Assembly: GCF_000372725.1 (NCBI RefSeq) | Contig: NW_005201036.1 | Span: 109,137-173,136 of the forward strand | Length of the DNA: 64,000 nt | Source: Emiliania huxleyi CCMP1516 | Taxonomy: Eukaryota; Haptophyta; Isochrysidales; Noelaerhabdaceae | Direction of reading: 5' to 3' | Part shown: positions 10,921 through 23,954 of the stretch, one piece after another | Layout: each line of letters opens with the position of its first letter | Numbering within the stretch: the stretch's first letter is position 1 | Notes under the pieces: generated by a model | What the model was told of the DNA's origin: nothing | The model's database searches: none | The model's input: the letters and a program-made list of their open reading frames with translations, nothing else | Program-made: the position numbers and the translations under genes

Positions 10921-11710
10921 GGGACCTCGGAGATCAGCGGGACACGTCGGCCGCGCGCTCCACACAGCTGTACATGGACATGTTGCATGCACATGCGCAT
11001 GTGCATGTTGTCATGTTGAACGTCAAAGTTGTGAAGCACCCACGCGCGCCGCGCTCATTCCGTCCCATTTGGGAAGGTGTGAACTCGCCTGCCTGGCGCC
11101 ATGGCTCGTCCATCATCATTGAGAGGTCTGTCCCTCGCCTGCCTGGGTGTCACCCTAGTGCCCCGTGTAATTGCCAAAAACGCACACTGAATCTCACGAA
11201 TCTCACGACACACCCACCAATATTTTTCATGCAATGTTGGTCACCAATTTGGGTCCTCAATCGGGTTGAATTTGGCCATCATCACGACTGACACTGACGA
11301 TTTCATACTGAGTGTCAGGGGACCCCCAGATCGAGTTTATGCAATCTCCCGGGGAGATTTCGAGAAAAGCACACCGATATATCCAAGCCAACTATCCCGA
11401 CCGCGTCGAACTCATCGTCATCGACGCGGGCTCTCTCGGCTACGGGACCGGCCCCAGCTTCGGCTGAGTGAGGGCTGACAAGCCTTGCCACAAGCTGCCG
11501 AGTCCAAATCACCAGGTTAGGTTAGGAACAAATCTCTCTCTCTCTCTAGGTTAGGTAGAAAGGTGAAGAACAGTTCAGGCTCTGTGACAGTCGTGATTTC
11601 TTGTTGGTTTTCAGCAAATCAAGACATATCAACAAATAAAAAAGGAAACGGCAGTTAGATCTTGGAGCTTTTGCTTTCTTTGTTTGTTGCCGGAGGCCAA
11701 GAAACCACCC
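10921..11710. other. Intergenic with an orphan coding-like stretch
   Basis: About 11350-11467 (+) reads as a well-formed coding fragment (ISRKAHRYIQANYPDR then VELIVIDAGSLGYG) ending in TGA, with no in-frame start or partner exon that I can identify. It could be the last exon of a decayed gene or a transposon relic. Near 11515-11560 are AGGTTAGGTT and (CT)n motifs preceding the cyclophilin gene. Confidence 0.4.
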
Positions 11711-12409
11711 ATGCTTGCCCTCCTCCTCGCCACGCCCACGTTCATGGTCGCGCCGGCGCCTCCGTCGTCGCTGCGCGCCCCGGTGCGAGCGGCCACCTCG
11801 ATGGGTAGCCTCGACAGGCGCGCCGTCGGCGTCGGCGCCGCCGCCGCCGTCGCGCTCGGCACCGCAGACAGCGCCAGCGCCGCCGAGGGAGGCTATCCCA
11901 AAATGACGATCAAGACCACCCAAGGCGAGATGGAGTTCGAGATGTGGGACGACGTCGCGCCGAAGCATGTCAAGTCTTTTCTCACCCTCGCGAAGCAGGG
12001 CTTCTTTGACGGCGGCGCATTTCACAGGATCATTCCTGGATTCGTCATTCAGGGCGGCGACCCCAACGCCAAGGTCGGGTACGGCCCGTCCGGCACGCTC
12101 GACGGCGCGGACAAGGCCAAGGTGCGGAAGTGGGGGACCGGAGGCCCGGGCTACAACGTGCCGGCTGAGTTTAACGAGCGGATCCACGAGTTTGGTGTGC
12201 TGTCGATGGCGCGGTCCAACGACCCGGACTCGGCGGGCTCGCAGTTCTTCGTCTGCCTCGGGAACCTGCCCTCGCTCGACCGCAAGTACACAACCTTTGG
12301 CAAGCTGACCAAGGGCGACGACGTGCTGCGCAAGATTGCCGCCGCGAAGACGGTGACGGGCGACATTCCGTTCGAGAGGCAGGGGATCGAGAGGGTGGAC
12401 CCGCTGTAG
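11711..12409 (+). CDS. Cyclophilin-type peptidyl-prolyl isomerase, predicted thylakoid lumen
   Basis: Single exon, 232 residues from ATG 11711. The C-terminal 165 residues are a cyclophilin domain: FHRIIPGFVIQGGDP (catalytic Arg), NVPAEFNE, and SAGSQFFVCLG, with a YTTFGKL end block. It would catalyse prolyl cis-trans isomerisation. The N-terminus is Ala/Pro/Ser-rich, followed by DRRAVGVGAAAAVALG and ASAAEGG. This is a twin-arginine-like hydrophobic segment with an AxA cleavage site, typical of thylakoid-lumen targeting after a plastid transit region. A slightly earlier non-ATG start is possible but unnecessary. Compared with lumenal cyclophilins the length is normal and all motif residues that I can check are present. 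Confidence 0.92.
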   Translation: MLALLLATPTFMVAPAPPSSLRAPVRAATSMGSLDRRAVGVGAAAAVALGTADSASAAEGGYPKMTIKTTQGEMEFEMWDDVAPKHVKSFLTLAKQGFFDGGAFHRIIPGFVIQGGDPNAKVGYGPSGTLDGADKAKVRKWGTGGPGYNVPAEFNERIHEFGVLSMARSNDPDSAGSQFFVCLGNLPSLDRKYTTFGKLTKGDDVLRKIAAAKTVTGDIPFERQGIERVDPL

Positions 12410-12869
12410 ACGGCGATGGAGCTCCCTCTAGTGTTTCACTCGACACCTCACCCTGTCGTGCGCCGCCGCCATCATGGCACATCACGAGCCGCATATGCGT
12501 TATGCCATGTCCACATATAGCGAAAATAATATGCGATGAACAACCCGCTGCTCTCTGTGTGTGGAACTGCGCGCCGCGGCGCCTCCCCTTCGCTCCGGGT
12601 GTGCACCCGCGACTCAGTCTCCTTTTTAACACGCTACAGAAGGTTCAAAGTATACAGCCACGACGGCACGGGGGGCTCCTGGAGGCCTGCACACACACAA
12701 GACTTACTCTACTAAGACTCTACACAAAAGTCATCTCGTTAACCGGTAAAATGTCTAGAGTCCCTAGTCGTAAAGTATGTGCGGCTTGACGCTTGTCTTT
12801 GTGGCCCGTCAGTTTGTCGCGCGCGCCGGAGTGCACAAATCTGTGCATTCTCCACCACGAGCCCGCCCG
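12410..12869. other. Convergent intergenic region
   Basis: Lies between the cyclophilin and J-domain genes, which converge. No coding signal seen. Confidence 0.5.
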
Positions 12870-13541
12870 TCAGCCTTGCTCGCGGCTCGCCTTGTAGTTT
12901 CGCACCTGCCGGATGTAGGAGCGCATGTGCGTCCCCTGCTCGAGCCCTGCCGCCTCGGCGTGCCGGTACGCCTCCATGGCCGCCTTGGCCTGCCCCGCCC
13001 GGATGCTGGCGCTGAAGTACGCGTTGCACGCCTCCGCCGACACGAGTCCGCGGCGCAGCAGCCACGACCACAGCTCCACGATCTGCGCGTGCGAGGGCAG
13101 GCTCCGCGCGCGCCGCCGCTCGCACGCCGCCAGGAAGAGGCCGTGCGCCGCCTCCGCCCGCGCCACGCCCTCGGAAGTTCTGCTCGCGGCCGCCTCCTCT
13201 CCGCACGCGAAGAATGCAGCGAACGCCTCCTTCATGTGCCCCGCCTCAGCCAAGGCGGCGGAGCCCGCCGTGGAGGCTCTCCGCCGCTCCGCGGCCGCCG
13301 CCTCCTCCGCCTGGTGCTGCGGGTCGACCAGCCTCTCGTAGGCTGCGTTGATCTGCGCCATCCTCTCCGGACAGCCTCGGTGCGTCGCGTCGGGGTGGTT
13401 CTGCCGCGCCAGCTGCAGATATTTGTGCCGCACGTCAGCGGTGGGGACGCCGGGCCGGAGGCCGAGCGTCTCGTACGGGCAGCCGCAGAGGCCGCGCACG
13501 CGCGCCGCGACGACGGCGCGGCCGCGACGGGAGGCGAGCAT
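12870..13541 (-). CDS. J-domain protein with PPR-like helical C-terminus
   Basis: Start ATG at 13541; an upstream in-frame methionine at 13652 adds a poorly conserved lead. About residues 22-75 are a J domain: PYETLGLRPGVPTADVR, then KYLQLARQNHPD (the HPD signature that stimulates Hsp70 ATPase) and MAQINAAYERLVD. The N-terminus MLASRRGRAVVAARVRG is Arg/Ala-rich without acids, consistent with a mitochondrial or plastid presequence. The C-terminal half is helical, and LWSWLLRRGLVSAEACNAYFSA plus AMEAYRHAEAAGLEQG resemble degenerate pentatricopeptide pairs. Single exon, 223 residues, stop at 12870. It is probably an organellar Hsp70 co-chaperone; the PPR-like reading is inference. Confidence 0.85.
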   Translation of the reverse strand: MLASRRGRAVVAARVRGLCGCPYETLGLRPGVPTADVRHKYLQLARQNHPDATHRGCPERMAQINAAYERLVDPQHQAEEAAAAERRRASTAGSAALAEAGHMKEAFAAFFACGEEAAASRTSEGVARAEAAHGLFLAACERRRARSLPSHAQIVELWSWLLRRGLVSAEACNAYFSASIRAGQAKAAMEAYRHAEAAGLEQGTHMRSYIRQVRNYKASREQG

Positions 13542-17093
<3,552 letters not shown>

Positions 17094-17586
17094 CGAGAGG
17101 GGAGGTCCCAGGGCGCCATGTACGTTGCATTGTCCGTGTCTTTCGCCATCTAGTTCTCTCCTCCTCTCGTCATGTCTACAGTTCTCGTTCTCTCTCTATG
17201 ACGCATATGTTGGCGGCGCTGGTGGTTGTTGGGGATAGGTGTGTGTATGCGTGGTATGGGGGGGCGTCTGAGCAGGGCCGTGATACTGTACCGGCTACCG
17301 CCACAAAACGACATGTATCTCATACGACGATTCATGTCCCTCTCCTCTCGTCTACCCCTGCCCCTCTCCGCCTCCGGCAGCGCGCCGGCACCGAGCCACT
17401 GCGCCAGATACACATAACACAAGGAACACGACACACATTGCACACAAAATCAAAAGTCTCAAGTGAAGAGACGCAAGCGAGGCGCCCCTCGCCCACCGAT
17501 GCCGCCTCGGCCGCAACGGCACGCACGCACCAGGCGCGCCCTCTCCGCGGCGGGGAAACGCACAAGGCGCGGGGCCGGCGCGGTGA
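17094..17586. other. Convergent intergenic region DDX41/IDH
   Basis: No coding signal. Both neighbouring genes end here. Confidence 0.5.
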
Positions 17587-18255
17587 CTAAGTGTCGGCCT
17601 TTAGCGTTTTGATCATCGGGATCGGCGCTAGGTTGAGCTTGATGAGGCCAGCCTACAACCACAGACGTGTCAAGGATGAGCCACCGACGCGCGCAGTGCG
17701 GGTGGATTGCGGCAGCGCCCACCTTGAGCTCCGCCTTGTCGATCACGCCGTTGCCGTCCGTGTCGAGCTCGTTGAAGAGCGCATTGATAGCCTCATCGTC
17801 GACGTCCTGTTCACAGAGGGATGCGTGAGGAGGCGCTGTTCACAGCTCCGGACCGAAGCGCTCCCTCGCCGCGGTCCTTCTCGGCCGCCACCGGCTTGGT
17901 CGGCGCGGCCGTGGCCGCGCTCACGTCCTTGCCGATCTGGGAGGCGACCTCGTCGATGAACTGCTCGGTGGTCAGGCCGCTGGGGCCGCACAGGTCGCGC
18001 GTGCCCTTGCCCTCCACCATGCACTTGTGCACGATCTTGCGCAGCGAGGCGGTGAAGTCCTTCACGTCTTCACGGCCGCCGGCGAGGTCCGCGGAGTGGT
18101 CCATCGCGCCGAAGAGCGCCTCGACAGCCAGGCGGGTGGCGGTGGCCCTTCTCCACACGCGAGGGTGGGGTGGGGGCCCTACCCCCGCATCTCCGCGTCC
18201 AAGAATAGGGAGTGGCCCGCACGGCACTGACAGTGCAAGGCCCGACCCGTGGATG

Positions 18256-18307
<52 letters not shown>

Positions 18308-20543
18308 CGTGTGTGCGGCGTCGAGATCGCCTCCACCATGCCGAGCGGGTTGAGCGAGGTCTCCTCGCCCCGCAAACGCGCCGCGTCCATGTCCGCGACG
18401 GTGCCGTGCGACGCCTCGTACTCCTTGATGATCTCGCCGTTCGCCTGCGATCAGCAACGAGAGCCGCCTCAGCCCTGATTCATTCGACACGCCTCCTGGG
18501 TCCACATCTCCACTCGCCTTCTTGCCGATGAGGACCGAGTTGATGAAGCCAGGCGAGCGGTGCACCTGCGCGACCTCGTCGGTGAGCATGTCCCCGTCGT
18601 AGTTGTGCGCCGCCATCCCGAACCCGCCTGAAGGGGGGGGGGGGGGGGGGGGGTCAGGGAGGGAGAGAGAGCCACCACAGAAAGCCACCACGTGAAGCAG
18701 AGAGCTGTCAAGCGTCTCCCCCGGAGCCGTCCGTCCAGCGCACGCGTCGCGCTCGTGTTTCTTTGCAAAAGCAGCCTCGCTGGCCGCCCGTCCAGCGGAC
18801 GGTGCTGCCTGTCTCGACTACTGTTCGCCCAGTCTCGGCTCTTCTCTCACCGCCCGTCCAGCGGATGATCTGCATCGTCGCCGCGTCAGAGATGAGGTGA
18901 GGAAGCTCGCCTGCCGACGGGCCAGGACTCGAGGGCGGGTGGGGGGGGGGGGGGAGGACATCGCGCGCCCTAGGAGGCGAGGGCGGGGCCGCGCGCGCCG
19001 CCGACGGTCTCGAGGAGGCCCTTGGCGAGGTACTTGTCCTTGTAGTGCGCGTCGAAGACCTCCTTCATCGCGACCCAGAAGCCCTCCTGCCACTTGAAGA
19101 CGGTCTTCTTGGTGACCACGTACGGCACCACGCCCTTGCCTGTGGGGCATGTCTCGGGCGTGTCCTGGACGTGTCCGGGACACGACCACGTACGGCACCA
19201 CGCCCTCGCCCCCGTCGGCCACGAGGCAGCGCGCGAAGAAGTGGTGCGCCAGGTCGGTCACGTTGTCGATCGGGTTGTGGTACCTGAGGAATGATTGATG
19301 GTCAATTCGCAACCACTCGAGGTCCGTCGCGGCTTCAAGCCAGGTTGTGGTACGTCACGACGGCGTTGTTGTCGTCGCTCAGGTCGCGCTGGTCGACAAT
19401 CGTCGCGTCGCCGTCGGCGCCCAGGTGCACAGTCACAACCTGCCGGCACAACCCTTTTGCCTGAGCGCGACGCGATTGCTCCACGGCAAACCGCTGCCGC
19501 CGCACACCTTCCCTTTCCCGATGCCCGCCTTGAAGCCGGCGCCGTACTCGCCTCCCACCTGGCCGAGATGACCCGAGATGACCCGAGATGACCCGAGATG
19601 ACCCGAGACCCGAGATGAGGCGCCGTACTCGCCTCCCGCCTGGCTGCAGCTCGCTCGTCTTGAGCGGTGAGTCTGCCCCGTGGAGGCGGCCGCTGCATCC
19701 CACCCCCAGTGCTCGAGCTATGCCAGACCACTCTCCCCCGTGCCGTGCTACACCGCACGCGAGGCTGCCTTCCCCTGTGCCGTGCTACACCGGCATGCCG
19801 CGCTACACGTGTAGCTACACGGCACCGCGTGCCGCTCGAACAGGACGGGCTTCTTGTACCCGAGCTCCATGCCCTCGATGTGGATCTGGTGGGCGGGGGG
19901 AGAGCCGCGGAGGGTGGCTGGGGCGGTACGCGGCAGCGGAGGGCAGGAGCGACTGTGACGAGAAGCCGGGAGCGGGGCGAGGCGGCGACAAGGTAGTCGC
20001 ATGTGCGCAGTGGGGGGGGGGTACAGGGGGGGGGGGAGGAGACCGTGTCTCGGCTGATGGTGATGCCATTCCAGCCGCGACGCATCGCTCCTGCCACGAG
20101 GGAGCGAGCCGGCTCAGCGCGACGAGGCTCGGTCGCCTAGTGTTCCCTTGAGAACCCCCCCACACACACCCCACACCCCACACCCCCCCCCCGACACCCC
20201 TCCCCTGCATGCCACCCTCTCTGCTACAGACATGGGAGGGCGCGTCAGCGCGCCGTTCGGGCTGCCCCACGTCTTCTTCAGGCCCAGAAGCTCCTGTAGC
20301 GCCACGCGGGGCGGGTGAGCACGCCGGCGGAGCGGGCGGCGGCGGAGGCGGGCCGGCGGCTCCTTCTGGATTGCAGTTGGCGTGACGGTCGGCTCTGCCA
20401 GCGCGCCGGTGCATCCGGGGTGAGGGGAGGGCCGCTCGGTATCGCGAGCGGTGAGAGGTGAGGGATGGGATGGGGCGAGGGGCGAGGGGAGGCGGTAGAG
20501 GCTTCGAATGAGGAGCGACGCACCCTTGAAGATGGCACCGATC
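17587..20543 (-). CDS. IDH: Type II isocitrate dehydrogenase with C-terminal EF-hand, 5' partial
   Basis: Minus-strand exons, 3' to 5': 17587-17652, 17723-17806, 17862-18119, 18331-18444, 18518-18627, 18851-18910, 18999-19139, 19210-19283, 19354-19439, 19508-19558, 19826-19885, 20228-20293, and a fragment up to the N gap. Phases agree at all junctions. Motifs: LKKTWGSPNGAL (substrate loop), HIEGMELGYKKPVLFERHA, VVTKKTVFKWQEGFW, AHNYDGDMLTDEVAQ, EASHGTVADM, GEETSLNPLGMVE, GTRDLCGPSGLTTEQF. The enzyme oxidatively decarboxylates isocitrate to 2-oxoglutarate. The last exons encode DTDGNGVIDKAEL, a canonical EF-hand calcium loop, then LNLAPIPMIKTLKADT. The fusion matches EF-hand IDHs of green picoalgae, suggesting calcium sensing. 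The boundary at 17862 is uncertain (GT at 17843 or GC at 17861). The N-terminal NAD(P)/substrate region is missing, probably in the gap. Confidence 0.9.
18258..18304 (+). repeat. (GT)n microsatellite in an IDH intron
   Basis: Pure GT repeat within the 211-nt intron 18120-18330; on the gene's strand it reads (CA)n, as in the DDX41 intron. Confidence 0.95.
19540..19643. repeat. Tandem GAGATGACCC units flanked by a copied exon start
   Basis: At least four GAGATGACCC units (about 19565-19616) lie in an IDH intron. The 24-bp sequence starting GCGCCGTACTCGCCTCCC occurs on both sides (about 19540 and 19620), differing at one base. The left copy is the start of the IDH exon ending at 19558 and the right copy is intronic, so the acceptor region and exon start were duplicated. 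Confidence 0.8.
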
Positions 20544-20643
20544 NNNNNNNNNNNNNNNNNNNNNNNNNNNNNNNNNNNNNNNNNNNNNNNNNNNNNNNNN
20601 NNNNNNNNNNNNNNNNNNNNNNNNNNNNNNNNNNNNNNNNNNN
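20544..20643. other. Assembly gap of 100 N
   Basis: Exactly 100 N, the conventional size for a scaffold gap of unknown length. It interrupts the 5' end of the minus-strand IDH gene and the 5' part of the plus-strand gene that follows. Confidence 1.
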
Positions 20644-20721
20644 GGGGGGCTGCCTTTGGGGTGGCGGAGGCTGCCTTTGGGGTGGCGGTGGCGGTGAGGC
20701 GGTACGGCTGTCCCTCGGCAG

Positions 20722-21027
20722 GAGCCTCAGATCCTGACCCAGTCGGCCGAGCAGCTGCAGCTGCGGGTGGAGCTGTGGACGGGCGTGCTCGGGGGGGCGC
20801 CGTCCGACTTGTCGAGCGTGCCGCACCTCTTCACCTCCGACCTCGGCCGCACCGTGCTGCTGCGGCACGCCTACTGCCTCGCCACGGGCAAGGTCGACGT
20901 GCTGCCCACCGATCTGCTGCTCAAGGACACGCCCTCCTTCTGCTCGGCCGTGGTGGGCTGCACCGAGGAGGAGCTGCGCGCCTTCGAGGCCGAGGGGAAG
21001 CACCTGCAGCTCTTCGCTGCAATCTGA
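20722..21027 (+). CDS. Terminal exon of an unidentified gene, possibly mTERF-like
   Basis: After the gap, an acceptor-like CTCGGCAG precedes an open frame of about 100 residues ending at TGA 21025-21027. It contains LRVELWTGVLGGAPSDLSS, then HLFTSDLGRTVLLRHAYCLA, then DTPSFCSAVVGCTEEEL. The pattern of a helix, a short proline-led segment, 'slxRtxxxRhxy' and a final helix recalls the C-terminal repeats of mTERF proteins, but the resemblance is weak and I would not name it on this alone. Composition and codon use indicate a real exon. The upstream part is in or beyond the N gap. It is transcribed opposite to IDH. Confidence 0.45.
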   Translation, partial: EPQILTQSAEQLQLRVELWTGVLGGAPSDLSSVPHLFTSDLGRTVLLRHAYCLATGKVDVLPTDLLLKDTPSFCSAVVGCTEEELRAFEAEGKHLQLFAAI

Positions 21028-21409
21028 AGACGACGCACGGCGCCCGCGTGCTGCAGATCCCATAGAAAAGAAAAGACAGAAAAAGCGCGACTTCGGGAGC
21101 ACTTCATGAGTGCGGCGGTCGTCAGCAACCGCAGGCGGCAGGGGTCCGCACGCGCCCGCGCCCGGCGCCGCGGGGTCCGGCCGGGGAGCTAACCGAAAGG
21201 CGAAGCGCACCGACCTCCCCCCGCAGCGCGCCGCGCCCGGCGCCGGTCCCGGAGTCCCCCTTCGCGCATTTCGTGCGAAAATCGCGCACATCGAGTACTC
21301 TGCCGGCGGCCGTCCTCGGTCCTGCCCGACTCGAGAGAGACACCGCGATTGACACGGCTATTGCCGCAGCCGCTTTCAGAGCTGCTAGCAGCGCGGAGCG
21401 CCACGACCT

Positions 21410-22343
21410 ATGAGCCTGCTGTGGTCCCGGTCAAGCCGTGGCATCCGATGGAGCGTTGCAACCGCGCAGCGCGCGCGTGAGATCGCGCTCGCCGGCTCCG
21501 ATATGCTCATGAGAGCACGCGTCGCCGGCCGCAGCCCGGATGCCATCCGCAACGTGGGCGCTTGCTGCGTGCGTCTCGAGCTGCTTGGCACCAAACTGCA
21601 GCCGGGAGGGTGGACGGTCGGCCTGCGGGCGCCACAGGCTCGAGGCGATGGGTTTGTTGCTGCGATTGGCGGCGCACCCGGCGACCACCGCCGCGGCATC
21701 CTTGACGCGCTGGTGATGGCGCGTCACTGCGAGGGCGGCGATCAGGTCACTTTTCTCGGCGAGGACGCGCTCGAGCGATGGCTCCCGCTCGGGGCGGTGG
21801 TCGAGATTTCCCCGATCTGGCAGGAGACGGACTTCTTCGATTTGCATCGCCAGTTCCGCGCCATCGACACAGACGGCTCCGGAGAGATCGACGCGGCGGA
21901 GGTGGGGCAGCTGCTGCGGCGGGTCCTGGGCGAGGAGCCGAGCGAGGAGCAGGTTGCGGAGGTCCTCTCCGCCGCCGACAGAGACGGCAGCGGGACCATC
22001 GACTACGGCGAGTTTTGTGAGAGGGCCTTCTTTGAGGCGCGCCCGAGATTCGCCGAGATGGGGCCAGATGATGGGAGAGAGGCCCTGCTTTGATGCTCTG
22101 TGCGCTCACCGGGGCTGTTCACAGTTCAACACTGGAATTCTTTAGGCACGTCTGAGCGCGAGGCTGCACGAGCTGTCCGAGCGGGCGGCGGAGCGGCTGA
22201 GGGTGCTGCACGCGGGCGAGCCGTGGAAGGGTGCCCTCACCGCCGCGGAGGGCAGCTTTGCGGCCCTCGTCGGCGGCACTGGGCTGGAGGATGGCTGCGG
22301 GGAGGCGTCGGAGGGCGCGGCGGGGATGGGAGGGGATGGTTGA
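21410..22343 (+). CDS. EF-hand calcium-binding protein
   Basis: Two exons: 21410-22036 and 22146-22343, joined by a 109-nt GC-AG intron in phase 0; 274 residues. The N-terminal 135 residues have no recognisable domain (includes RGILDALVMARHCEGGD). Two EF-hands follow as a pair: DTDGSGEIDAAE and DRDGSGTIDYGE, both with ideal Ca-ligand positions. Exon 2 adds a helical region (SARLHELSERAAERLRVL) that reads on naturally from FCERAFFEA. The intron's upstream flank TTCTTTGAG|GCGCG is echoed at its 3' end, TTCTTTAG|GCACG. Probably a cytosolic calcium sensor of the calmodulin-like/centrin type; partner unknown. Confidence 0.8.
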
Positions 22344-22543
22344 AAAAACCCGTGCGCGTGGTGGCGACCGCGTGAGATCGTGACCCCAAGGCGAGGATTC
22401 TTTTGATACAAAACCATAAGATGACACACCCACCAGGCCTGGTGCCACCAGCCACCAGGGGCAGGGCACCCCACTGATCACACTGTGTCCTCTCATTCTC
22501 GGTTGCTCCATGTGCCAGGGTAGGCTCCGCCCCAGTGTGATTC

Positions 22544-23422
22544 AATGGTTGGGTAGTAGGGCTAGAGGGTCGCTCTACACTTAGCCTCTGCAGCGAGCGA
22601 GCGCTCAACTTAGCCCCCGCACGGAGCCGGGCTCAGACTTAGACGCTGTATGGTCGGGGGCCATGAACTTAGACGACATAAGGCCAACTCCGGGTAAAAC
22701 CCGGGTATACCTGCAAAAGTCCAGGTTTACCCGAAAAATACCTGGACGCGGTCCCGACTAGCGTATGCCGCGCACGACGCCATATCGCCGTCTCCCAGGG
22801 CCAGTGCGCTACTTGCGGCGCGCAACGCCTGCTCAAGTACGCGCACCCGTACCATGTGCTGCCGCTATGCGTGCCTTAAGGCGGCTGCGGCGAAGCGGCG
22901 GGCGCGGCATGCCGATGGCAGTGCGGACGATGCGGTTGCGATGTGTTCTGCTTCAAGATCGTGGCGGTGCTTGGCATGCACTTCTGCGATCCCAATCAGC
23001 TCATCGCAACGAAGCAGCGCAACAAGCTGGCTGCTGCCAACAAGGCCCTATGCTACCTCACGCGCGGATCGTTCAAAGAGGACCAGCATACACAGGCTTC
23101 TCTGACATGCGTTTGTTTGAGCTTGAGGCTATTTGTGAGAACTATTTGGCTAGATGTCGCCGAAGTGCGCTCAAGAAGCAGCAACGAGAATCGGAAGAGG
23201 AGGATGCTGAGGCGGCGATTGCTGAGCATGAGGAGGATCGATCGCCCGCCGCGCAGGCGAAGAAAATTTGGGCGCGAGCGCCGTATATCGCGTGCCATGG
23301 CCGACTTAGCCGGTGTAAGAGGCTCCCGCTGATCTTAGACCGCGTAAGCACTCCAGCGTGGCTAGCCACACTTAGACCCGTTAAGCCGCGAGGCTCAGAA
23401 CTTAGACTACTACCCAACCAGT
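22544..23422. mobile_element. TIR element with subterminal ACTTAG repeats and 8-bp target duplication
   Basis: The termini AATGGTTGGGTAGTAG (22544) and CTACTACCCAACCAGT (ending 23422) are inverted repeats with one mismatch. TGTGATTC flanks the element on both sides (22536-22543 and 23423-23430), an 8-bp target duplication. Several ACTTAG/CTTAGA motifs spaced about 30-35 bp lie inside each end, as expected for transposase-binding subterminal repeats. Two frames at 22800-23110 (+) contain cysteine pairs (CATCG; CGRCGCDVFCF) reminiscent of a transposase zinc finger, interrupted by stops. The longest open frame (22765-23427) has no clear domain. Likely a decayed or non-autonomous DNA transposon. 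Confidence 0.75.
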
Positions 23423-23434
23423 TGTGATTCGGAC

Positions 23435-23584
23435 TGAGCGACGGCAGGACCCTTTGAAATCATGAATGGCGGCGTCCGGTGAGGCCCCCACGGCCGGGGG
23501 TGGTAAGTGGGTGATAGGAGGGCCATAAACGACCATCACATCGGCCACCGGACCCCTCCCCCCCCCCAAACACAGTCCAAACCG
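23435..23584 (+). repeat. 150-bp direct repeat, copy 1
   Basis: From TGAGCGACGGCAGGACCCTT to ACAGTCCAAACCG; about 93% or better identical to copy 2 at 23805-23954. It starts 4 bp after the target duplication of the preceding element. It could be a small SINE- or MITE-like unit or a local duplication. Confidence 0.85.
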
Positions 23585-23804
23585 GCCCCGGCGGCCGGCG
23601 GGACGCACGCCGGCGCAACACCATCAAGCTGCTGTACGGCCCCGGCATCGCCTCCCCTGGCTTAGCTCTCAGTCAAGATATTGTGCACATGGGTGGCCTC
23701 TACAATATACTCACTGACACTGAACCTCCCAGAGCTCGTCCCGGTCCGCCACGGCCATCCTCGTCCTCCGCGGCGCCGGCTCCGGCCCCTCCGCCGCACT
23801 GTGA

Positions 23805-23954
23805 TGAGCGTCGGCAGGACCCTTTGAAATCATAAATGGCGGCGTCTGGAGAGGCCCCCACGGCCGGGGGCGGTAAGTGGGTGATAGGAGGGTGATAAAC
23901 GACCATCACACCGGCTACCGGACCCCTCCACCCCCCCAAACACAGTCCAAACCG
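23805..23954 (+). repeat. 150-bp direct repeat, copy 2
   Basis: Second copy, offset exactly 370 bp from the first with no net length difference. It abuts the 3' end of the piggyBac pseudogene and may be what truncates it. Confidence 0.85.
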
